Positions 8,300 through 14,273 of a stretch of 64,000 nucleotides of DNA are shown here, piece by piece (position 1 is the stretch's first letter; the number at the start of each line of letters is the position of its first letter). Under the pieces are notes generated by a model, which was not told where the DNA came from, ran no database searches, and saw only the letters and a program-made list of their open reading frames with translations. This DNA comes from Butyrivibrio sp. Its GTDB lineage: Bacteria; Bacillota; Clostridia; Lachnospirales; Lachnospiraceae. The stretch lies in assembly GCA_017535785.1 (NCBI GenBank), contig JAFXTN010000011.1:124001-188000 (forward strand). Direction: 5' to 3'. Both the position numbers and the translations under genes were made by a program.

Positions 8300-9520
8300 T
8301 CATTTTGCTGCCACGAAAGCATCATTGAGCTTATCAACGAGCTCAGCCCCTGTCATATCAGTAGTAAAGAACTCTTTTGTGATAGGTGAAAGATCTGTTG
8401 TAACGATACCTGCCGGCCAATCGCTCATTACCCAAGGAATAGTATTTCCTGAGATAACAGCCTCAGATACAGCCTGGTTGATAGGATCGAGATTATTGTT
8501 CTCCATACCCTCAACTACAGGAATGAAATTAAACTTATCCATCATGTATGACTTACCTGTCTCGGATGTGTAAAGCCACTCAAGGAAGTCTTTTGCAAGT
8601 TTCTGATCTTCTTCGGAAGCATCTGTATTAACGTACCAAGCGATCGGAACTGATACTGAAAGCTTTTTGTTTCCTTCAACGGGAACGGGTGCAAGTGACA
8701 TATCAAAAGTAACATCGTAATCAGCGAACATTCCTGTACACCAGTTACCTTGATGGATCATTGCAGTTTTACCAGTTGCGAAGTCACCGCAGTTATTATC
8801 GTATGTGATATCAACAGGATTCTTACAGTTTGCCCTGATAGCTTCCATGATCTGTGCAAATTCCTGGAAAGCCTTGCTGTCGTTCATCCTTACTTCACCA
8901 TTAAGCACGCTCTGAAGATATCCGTCGGGATCCTGCTGAACTGCAAAAGGTGCGTTAAGAATATGAGCGATAAGGAAATAATCTTCCTGTGAAAGTCCAA
9001 GTGCATTCTCGGCATCGCTGCTCTCAAGATAAGAGATCAGATCTGCAGTAGTTGTGATCTTGGATGCATCAACCTTATCTTTGTTATATACAAGTCCAAA
9101 TCCCTCAACTGTGTAAGGAATTCCGACTACTTTACCGTCAATCTCATCTGCCATACCGGAACCGATCTTCTTTACAAAAGAAAGATCGCTTAAATCTGCG
9201 AGGTAGTCAGCCATCTCTCTTGACTCAGCTCCGGGCTGAAGTGAGAAAAGTGTTGCTCCCGCCTGTGTTGATAAACCTGTCTTAAGGTCTGAGTAGTAAC
9301 TGTCGCCTGTTGTCTCCCAAACCTCAACCTCTACGCCGGTTTCAGCCTGATAATCTTTTGCAAGCTGATTAAGATCAGTCATGATCTCAGTCTTTGACTG
9401 GAAGATCGTGATCTTTCCGCCGCCCTTTGCAGCTGCCCCTTTTGCCCCACAACCGGTTAAGCAAAGTCCTGTTATCATTGTTGCTATAAGTGTTAGTGCT
9501 ATAACCTTGTTCTTTTTCAT
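8300..9520 (-). CDS. extracellular sugar-binding lipoprotein of ABC importer
   Basis: Captures the sugar outside the membrane and delivers it to the permeases. The N-terminus is a lipoprotein signal peptide ending in LCLTGC, with Cys about residue 24 as the lipidation site. The mature part has the family 1 (MalE-like) layout: KITIFQSKTEIMTDLNQLAKDYQAETGVEVEV at the start, a GKVVGIPYTVEGFGLVYNKD segment, and the TGKTAMIHQGNWCTGMF segment near the middle. Its 406 aa is normal. As first gene of the operon it directly follows a good promoter and likely LacI-type operator sites. Confidence 0.92.
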   Translation of the reverse strand: MKKNKVIALTLIATMITGLCLTGCGAKGAAAKGGGKITIFQSKTEIMTDLNQLAKDYQAETGVEVEVWETTGDSYYSDLKTGLSTQAGATLFSLQPGAESREMADYLADLSDLSFVKKIGSGMADEIDGKVVGIPYTVEGFGLVYNKDKVDASKITTTADLISYLESSDAENALGLSQEDYFLIAHILNAPFAVQQDPDGYLQSVLNGEVRMNDSKAFQEFAQIMEAIRANCKNPVDITYDNNCGDFATGKTAMIHQGNWCTGMFADYDVTFDMSLAPVPVEGNKKLSVSVPIAWYVNTDASEEDQKLAKDFLEWLYTSETGKSYMMDKFNFIPVVEGMENNNLDPINQAVSEAVISGNTIPWVMSDWPAGIVTTDLSPITKEFFTTDMTGAELVDKLNDAFVAAK

Positions 9521-9557
9521 AATAAAAACCTTCTCCTTCCATTTCTTTCGAAATAGT

Positions 9558-9637
9558 AAATCGTTACATTTTTATTCTAGAACTGTACGATATTTAGGGT
9601 CAATATAACGCGAAATTTTCGGCTTTTATAACGATTT
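9558..9637. promoter_or_regulatory. candidate LacI-family operator pair
   Basis: AAATCGTTAC (9558-9567) and ATAACGATTT (9628-9637) are inverted copies matching at 9 of 10 positions. Their central CG steps are 70 bp apart, close to seven helical turns. They flank the promoter of the sugar operon and lie downstream of the lacI-type gene. A further ATAACG lies at 9605-9610. The assignment is inferred. Confidence 0.5.
9574..9603 (-). promoter_or_regulatory. sigma-A promoter of the sugar ABC/GH65 operon
   Basis: On the minus strand, -35 TTGACC (9598-9603) and -10 TAGAAT (9574-9579) are separated by 18 bp. They place transcription start near 9567, about 47 bp upstream of the binding-protein start. 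Confidence 0.75.
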
Positions 9638-9667
9638 TGATATGGCGTTTTGTGTGATATTTTCAAT

Positions 9668-9716
9668 ATAAAAAGCTGTTTTAGTAAAACGTGAAATTAT
9701 TTTACTAAAACAGCTT
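9668..9716 (-). terminator. intrinsic terminator of the lacI-type gene
   Basis: A perfect 17-bp inverted repeat (arms 9673-9689 and 9700-9716, 10-nt loop) lies 28 bp downstream of the regulator stop. On the minus strand it runs into a T-rich tail. It isolates the regulator from the sugar operon promoter. Confidence 0.8.
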
Positions 9717-9744
9717 AAATTTTACCTGTAAAACGTTATGTTAT

Positions 9745-10710
9745 TTATGGTCTTTTTGTAGATGATCGCCACTTTACATTGGTCGAAATAAGAAACGGTT
9801 CGTAATTATCATTGCCTTCTATCATTTCGATCAGATACTGCGCAGCAAGATATCCTCTCTCATAATTTGGTATATCCACGGTCGTCACGCCCTTTTCAAC
9901 AGCCATCCTTGTATTGTCAAAGCCGCATACCGCAATATCTTCCGGAACTCTTATGCCGTTCTCATGAAAAGCTCGCATTGCACCGATCGCCATTTCATCG
10001 TTGGCACAGACTAAAACGTCCGGACGCTTTTCGGAAAGCATGATAAGTCTCGCCATCTGATAGCCACTCTTCTCGGTATAATCGCCATCGAAGTAGTTTT
10101 CCTTTTTAAACTTGATGCCGTTTTCTTCAAGCACATCCCTGAAAGCCTTGTATCTCGCACTGTTGTCCTCACTCTCAAAACCACCGAGATAAGCAAAGCG
10201 CTTATACTTACATGAAACAAGTCCTTCCATAAGCGTTCTCTCTGCAGCATAGTTATTGATAACAACACTCTTTATGTGTGGAACCTCTATGATCCTGTCC
10301 ATGACAACGATAGGATAATTCTTTTCTGCTTTCTTAAGAAGCATTGAATCCGAACATCTTCTGTCAAGAAGGATACAGCCGTTGGTAAATGCTTTATTCA
10401 TGAACTTATCCGTACTCTTATTGGTACAGATGATAAGATCATAGTCCTTAGCCTTAACGTAGTCGGATATGCCCCTTATTATTGACAAATAGAACATTCT
10501 GTCAAAATCGGAAAAAGAGAACATGATAGTCCTGTTACTTCCGGTCTTAAGGCTCTTACCGATGATATTCGGCTCGTAATTAAGCTCTTTACATATCTTG
10601 AGAACACGTTCTTTGGTCTTTGCTCCGACATTGCTTCTACCGTTAAGTACATTGGAAACCGTAGAGGCAGAAACCCCCGCAGCCTTTGCTACATCTTTTA
10701 TTCCGGCCAT
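9745..10710 (-). CDS. LacI-family transcriptional regulator
   Basis: The first 60 residues are a classic LacI helix-turn-helix plus hinge: IKDVAKAAGVSASTVSNVLNGRSNVGAKTKERV, followed by LNYEPNIIGKSLKTG. The remaining 260 residues form a periplasmic-binding-protein-like effector domain with RPDVLVCANDEMAIGAMRAF and EDIAVCGFDNTRMA, both family hallmarks. Length is 321 aa. It very probably controls the downstream disaccharide importer/phosphorylase operon, whose promoter region holds paired ATAACGATT-type sites. The start has GAGG upstream and sits only 15 bp after the tyrS stop, so some transcripts may arrive from the tyrS T-box promoter. Confidence 0.93.
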   Translation of the reverse strand: MAGIKDVAKAAGVSASTVSNVLNGRSNVGAKTKERVLKICKELNYEPNIIGKSLKTGSNRTIMFSFSDFDRMFYLSIIRGISDYVKAKDYDLIICTNKSTDKFMNKAFTNGCILLDRRCSDSMLLKKAEKNYPIVVMDRIIEVPHIKSVVINNYAAERTLMEGLVSCKYKRFAYLGGFESEDNSARYKAFRDVLEENGIKFKKENYFDGDYTEKSGYQMARLIMLSEKRPDVLVCANDEMAIGAMRAFHENGIRVPEDIAVCGFDNTRMAVEKGVTTVDIPNYERGYLAAQYLIEMIEGNDNYEPFLISTNVKWRSSTKRP

Positions 10711-10725
10711 ATCGATACCTCATAA

Positions 10726-11946
10726 TTATGCAGTTACTTTCTTGAAAGACTTCTTACCCTTCTTTACCATTACGCCATCTGCGAAATAATCTTTGTTGTA
10801 TGTTGTCTTTACGTCAGTAACCTTTTCATCGGCTACAGTTACGCCGCCCTGCTCAACAGCACGTCTTGCTTCACTTCTTGTAGCGCAAAGTCCTGCAGAA
10901 ACAAGTACCTGAAGAACATCAACAACGCCGTCTCTAAAGTCCTCTTCTTTAAGAGCAACAGAAGGAACGTTAGCCATATCTCCGCCGCCTGCAAAAAGAG
11001 CTTTCGCAGCATCCTGAGCCTTCTGAGCTTCCTCTTTTCCATGAACAAGTGATGTGAGTTCGAAAGCAAGGATCTCTTTCTTTTCATTTACTCTTGAGGC
11101 ATCCCATTTTTCCATCTCAAGGATCTCTTCGATAGGTATAAATGTAAGCATCTTGATGCACTTATCAACGTCTGCATCTGATACATTTCTCCAGTACTGG
11201 TAGAAATCGTAAGGAGATGTCTTCTCAGGATCGAGCCATACAGCGTTACCTGCAGTCTTACCCATCTTCTTGCCCTGTGAATCGGTAAGAAGTGTGATAG
11301 TCATGGCATGAGCATCCTGACCGAGCTTTCTTCTGATAAGCTCTGTACCGCCAAGCATATTGCTCCACTGATCGTCTCCTCCAAACTCAAGATTACAGTT
11401 GTACTTCTGGAACATGTAATAGAAGTCGTATGACTGCATGATCATGTAGTTAAACTCAAGGAATGAAAGACCTTTCTCCATTCTCTGCTTGTAGCACTCT
11501 GCTCTGAGCATGTTATTAACTGAGAAGCAAGCACCAACTTCACGAAGAAGATCCACATAGTTGAGGTTAAGAAGCCAATCTGCATTGTTTACCATCATTG
11601 CCTTGCCTTCGCCAAACTCAATGAACTTCTCCATCTGTTTTTTGAAGCAAGCTGCATTGTGATCGATGTCTTCTCTTGTAAGCATCTTACGCATATCGGT
11701 TCTTCCCGAAGGATCACCGATCATTGTTGTACCGCCACCGATGAGCGCGATAGGCTTGTTTCCTGCCATCTGAAGTCTCTTCATAAGTGTAAGTGCCATG
11801 AAGTGACCTGCTGTAAGCGAATCAGCTGTACAGTCAAAGCCGATGTAAAATGTTGCCTTTCCTTCGTTTACAAGCTCTCTGATCTTCTCTTCATCAGTTG
11901 TCTGAGCGATAAGTCCTCTGGCCTGTAACTCTTCATAAATCTTCAT
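10726..11946 (-). CDS. tyrS: tyrosyl-tRNA synthetase
   Basis: Charges tRNA-Tyr with tyrosine. At 406 aa it has the usual bacterial TyrRS layout. The Rossmann domain carries IGFDCTADSLTAGHFMAL, containing the HIGH-equivalent, and the tyrosine-binding YDFYYMFQKYNCNLEFGGDDQWSN. The KMSKS-equivalent is KKMGKT in SQGKKMGKTAGNAVWL. A C-terminal S4-like RNA-binding domain covers about residues 335-400 (CATRSEARRAVEQGGVTV). AGGAGG lies 8 bp upstream of the ATG. Expression is controlled by a T-box leader. The lacI-type regulator follows within 15 bp. Confidence 0.97.
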   Translation of the reverse strand: MKIYEELQARGLIAQTTDEEKIRELVNEGKATFYIGFDCTADSLTAGHFMALTLMKRLQMAGNKPIALIGGGTTMIGDPSGRTDMRKMLTREDIDHNAACFKKQMEKFIEFGEGKAMMVNNADWLLNLNYVDLLREVGACFSVNNMLRAECYKQRMEKGLSFLEFNYMIMQSYDFYYMFQKYNCNLEFGGDDQWSNMLGGTELIRRKLGQDAHAMTITLLTDSQGKKMGKTAGNAVWLDPEKTSPYDFYQYWRNVSDADVDKCIKMLTFIPIEEILEMEKWDASRVNEKKEILAFELTSLVHGKEEAQKAQDAAKALFAGGGDMANVPSVALKEEDFRDGVVDVLQVLVSAGLCATRSEARRAVEQGGVTVADEKVTDVKTTYNKDYFADGVMVKKGKKSFKKVTA

Positions 11947-12004
11947 ATCTTTTTCCTCCTGGTAATGAATACACGATTGCGAAGGATCTTATGTATTTTA
12001 CAAA

Positions 12005-12044
12005 TAAAAACGTCCCTCACAATCAAATCTGATTGCGAAGGACG
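12005..12044 (-). terminator. T-box regulated terminator
   Basis: CGTCCCTCACAATCA (12011-12025) pairs with TGATTGCGAAGGACG (12030-12044) around a 4-nt loop. On the minus strand it is followed by TTTTTA. This is the attenuator of the tyrS leader; its 5' arm overlaps the sequence needed for the antiterminator. Confidence 0.92.
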
Positions 12045-12308
12045 AATAATTCGTGTTACCACCTTCATTCACATATAGCTCACGCCATACGCCTCAGCAA
12101 GTACGATCCGCGAAATATCACGAACGATACTCTTCCGATATAACGGTCAGTCCCGTCAGAGCCTACTAAATCAAACATGATCTTCTGCTCTGCAGCTCAC
12201 GGAGGTATTCATCATCGCCCTTAACTTACGCCTCTCACCACCCGGCAATTCTCTGTTGTCAGCTTGCGATTCTTACTTATTCCGGTCACAGCCTTTTGTT
12301 CTTTATAT
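12005..12308 (-). promoter_or_regulatory. tyrosyl T-box riboswitch leader
   Basis: The transcript of this leader binds uncharged tRNA-Tyr and switches between terminator and antiterminator. The T-box core reads AAGGTGGTAACACG on the minus strand (complement of 12052-12064 and adjoining bases). Upstream is a stem I region with the distal-loop-like GGGTGGTGAGAGGC and a UAC (Tyr) triplet in GATGAATACC, consistent with the specifier. Downstream is a strong terminator. Identity follows from the T-box sequence, position before tyrS and a tyrosine codon. Confidence 0.93.
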
Positions 12309-12315
12309 GACACAA

Positions 12316-12344
12316 ATTTTAGTTAAAAAAAGGTTTAATGTCAA
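12316..12344 (-). promoter_or_regulatory. sigma-A promoter of tyrS
   Basis: TTGACA (12339-12344) and TAAAAT (12316-12321) are separated by 17 bp on the minus strand. The predicted start is near 12308, just ahead of the T-box stem I. Confidence 0.85.
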
Positions 12345-12350
12345 GCATAT

Positions 12351-12382
12351 AAAACCAATAATACTTATACCACCAGTATTAT
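12351..12382 (-). terminator. weak candidate terminator of folT
   Basis: An AT-rich 8-bp stem (12358-12365 with 12375-12382) overlaps the folT stop. On the minus strand it is followed by GGTTTT. The stem is weak, and folT transcripts could instead run on into the tyrS leader. Confidence 0.4.
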
Positions 12383-12939
12383 CTATTTTCAAAATATGGC
12401 TTTACCACCTGGCTTACCACAGTAAGGATCATATAAAGGATCGCACTGTCAATCGGCAGCATGATCGAATTTGAAAGTATCCTTCCGGGAAGAATTGCTG
12501 AAATAGCCTTTCCGTACAGCATGTTAAGCCACAATGTGTTTAGAAAGACATTGCAGAACACCTTAACACAAAGCTCAGCAGCAACGACTCTCCATAACTT
12601 CACAGGCTTCTTGTAAAGAAATAGACCATAAATGACAGAAGCTGCCATCGCGGAAATAGTAAAGCCTATAAAGAAATTACCGTCGCCTGATAAGAACCAT
12701 TTGATGATATCAAGCGAGCCTCCGAAAATAGCCCCGATAATAGGCCCGAATAAGTAATCAACCATTCTGTTCGGAAGTCCCGAGAAGCCTACTTTAATGT
12801 ACGGTCCAAACTTTAGTGTAGCAACCTTTCCAAGGACAATAGCCATAGCTGCCATAAGTCCGCAGAATGTGACAACTCTTACTTCCTTAAATTTTGTGAT
12901 GGGATTTGTTTTGATCGTTTCGTTTGTAAAATCAGACAT
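12379..12939 (-). CDS. folT: folate ECF transporter S component
   Basis: Substrate-binding membrane subunit of an energy-coupling-factor importer for folate; it needs the shared EcfA/A'/T module encoded elsewhere. The 186-aa protein has about six membrane segments. Recognisable FolT signatures are KFGPYIKVGFSGLPNRMVDYLFGPIIG and the C-terminal LNTLWLNMLYGKAISAILPGRI. The open frame extends 50 codons further upstream, but that stretch is the riboswitch. I chose the ATG at 12939, which has GGAGG 7 bp upstream. The tetrahydrofolate riboswitch in front supports the folate assignment. Confidence 0.93.
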   Translation of the reverse strand: MSDFTNETIKTNPITKFKEVRVVTFCGLMAAMAIVLGKVATLKFGPYIKVGFSGLPNRMVDYLFGPIIGAIFGGSLDIIKWFLSGDGNFFIGFTISAMAASVIYGLFLYKKPVKLWRVVAAELCVKVFCNVFLNTLWLNMLYGKAISAILPGRILSNSIMLPIDSAILYMILTVVSQVVKPYFENR

Positions 12940-12944
12940 AAAAT

Positions 12945-12982
12945 TACCTCCTTTGCAGTTTCCTTTAACCACACCGGAGGTA
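12945..12982 (-). promoter_or_regulatory. Shine-Dalgarno sequestering stem of folT
   Basis: The folT ribosome-binding site (complement of TACCTCC, 12945-12951) is exactly complementary to an upstream anti-SD (complement of GGAGGTA, 12976-12982). The anti-SD lies between the aptamer and the start codon, so ligand control of translation initiation is likely. Confidence 0.7.
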
Positions 12983-13000
12983 TTATCTCTCTCAAGCGAT

Positions 13001-13112
13001 GTAGCAGCGGGATGCGATATTAGTACCGCGGATCTTCGATCAGTAAAAAGATCCTTCGTCCCGATGACAACTCCCTGTTCACCGAGCACTTAACGCACTA
13101 ACGTCTACTCTG
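13001..13112 (-). promoter_or_regulatory. tetrahydrofolate (THF) riboswitch aptamer
   Basis: The minus-strand sequence carries the conserved THF aptamer blocks in order: GAGTAGACG, GCGTTAAGTG, GGTGAACAGGGAGTTGTC, GGGACGAAGGATC, CGCGGTA and GCATCCCGCTGCTAC. Outer ends pair as P1. It precedes folT, the usual Clostridial arrangement. It senses reduced folates and down-regulates uptake. Confidence 0.88.
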
Positions 13113-13139
13113 CATTTCATATTATTTTTTCCAAAAGCA

Positions 13140-13168
13140 ATAATATCATCGCATTTATTTAATTGCAA
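13140..13168 (-). promoter_or_regulatory. sigma-A promoter of the folT transcript
   Basis: TTGCAA (13163-13168) and TATTAT (complement of 13140-13145) are separated by 17 bp. The start would be near 13133, some 20 bp ahead of the THF aptamer. Confidence 0.7.
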
Positions 13169-13204
13169 CTATTAAGATATAAAAAGCGCATTTATATGAA
13201 GTTG

Positions 13205-13705
13205 TCACATATACTGAATTTCAGTAACGGCGCCTTCTATCACAAATACTAATGTAAAATCATCAAAAGTATAATTTAAAACATTCATACCGTTAAAAGA
13301 TATCACATCTGTATCTCCGTATGCTGCCTTTACTTCATCCTCAGAACTTCCGACATGTATACCCTTTGATGTCTTGATATTCTCATCCCTGATAGATATA
13401 AGGTCAGGATACTCCTGCCTGCTTTCTTCATCAATCTCATTTATGATATTTGATGAAACACCAACCAATCCGGAATCGAAAGTATAGTAATAACCGGGTC
13501 TATCACCTTCAGTATTCTCCGGCTCACCAAACGCCGCAAATACATTGTCCATGTTTTCATCATTTATAGATACAATGACTCCGTTATATTCAATCTCATC
13601 ATCATGTGATGAAGCTGCTGATTGTTTGGATCCGCCGAAGCTGCAGCCCACAAGGGATAAAATCAATAATGTCACAGATAATATCTTTATTATTTTGTCT
13701 TTCAT
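13205..13705 (-). CDS. small lipoprotein of unknown function
   Basis: A 166-aa protein with a lipoprotein signal peptide (ILSLVGC, Cys at about residue 21), a Gly/Ser/Asp linker, and then two similar alpha/beta modules. The first contains DNVFAAFGEPENTEG and the second GIHVGSSEDEVKAAYGDTD. The pattern of a short strand, then a helix ending in Tyr/Phe-Gly, is seen in SmpA/BLIP-like small lipoproteins; this is inference from pattern only. It is the last gene of the run of peptidase paralogues, 30 bp behind the 165-aa paralogue, so it may be a surface-anchored partner or inhibitor. No function is established. Confidence 0.7.
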   Translation of the reverse strand: MKDKIIKILSVTLLILSLVGCSFGGSKQSAASSHDDEIEYNGVIVSINDENMDNVFAAFGEPENTEGDRPGYYYTFDSGLVGVSSNIINEIDEESRQEYPDLISIRDENIKTSKGIHVGSSEDEVKAAYGDTDVISFNGMNVLNYTFDDFTLVFVIEGAVTEIQYM

Positions 13706-13735
13706 GTATACTACCTCCTTTATTTCATTTTCTCT

Positions 13736-14233
13736 TTAATGCCTCGGTTGTACCATACAGAAAGTACCGTCTTGAAAAGCTAAACTGTACGGTTCTAAAT
13801 AAACCTTAGTTCCGGAGATGGAAGCAACATATCTGACTTCATCCCAACCGAGTGAATTCTTATATTCTTCTACATCTATTATTGTCACTGTTTGACGAGG
13901 CTCCCACCATTTAATGGTGTTTTCGATCCTGCATCCTTCAATATTGTTGATCGACTTCTGCATCTTGGTAAACATGAGATCCGCGTCATTGCAGGCAAAG
14001 TTTCTAAATGTATCTCCGCTACCTGCAACATTTTGCCAGTTATTGATAAGAAGATTCATGCTCTCTGTTCCCGCGATCTTATCCCCCATATCCTCGATCG
14101 CGGATGTATCAAGTTTGAGCACACTCTCACTATTTCTGACATTATTCTGTTTTTGCGTGAACATTTCATTATCCAATAACAAGTCAGAAACAGCAGATAT
14201 ATTGTTGTTTCCTGGCATTGCATTGCTTTTCAT
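13736..14233 (-). CDS. short paralogue with shared N-terminal block and different C-terminus
   Basis: Residues 1-95 are nearly the same as the N-terminus of the three large paralogues upstream (NNEMFTQKQNN, LDTSAIEDMG, AGTESMNLLINNW, GSGDTFRNFACNDADLMF). After residue 96 the sequence switches to an unrelated 70-residue tail, rich in beta-forming and aromatic residues (IKWWEPRQTVTIIDVEEY, YVASISGTKVYLEPYSLAF). It has no peptidase domain and no signal peptide. It lies 40 bp downstream of the previous paralogue and belongs to the same transcript. It could be a truncated family member with a scrambled tail, or a genuine partner carrying the same targeting block. I see no frameshift that would restore the peptidase domain. 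Confidence 0.75.
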   Translation of the reverse strand: MKSNAMPGNNNISAVSDLLLDNEMFTQKQNNVRNSESVLKLDTSAIEDMGDKIAGTESMNLLINNWQNVAGSGDTFRNFACNDADLMFTKMQKSINNIEGCRIENTIKWWEPRQTVTIIDVEEYKNSLGWDEVRYVASISGTKVYLEPYSLAFQDGTFCMVQPRH

Positions 14234-14273
14234 TTCTCTTTCCTCTTTCCTCTTTTATGTTTTCCCCTAGCAA

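Noticed and set aside
9673..9716. The 17-bp inverted repeat as a regulator operator
   Set aside because: It has a 10-nt loop, lies just after a stop codon and is followed by T residues on the coding strand, so a terminator is the better reading.
12940..13089. N-terminal extension of FolT (50 codons)
   Set aside because: The stretch is the THF riboswitch and anti-SD element, and the ribosome-binding site lies at the inner ATG.
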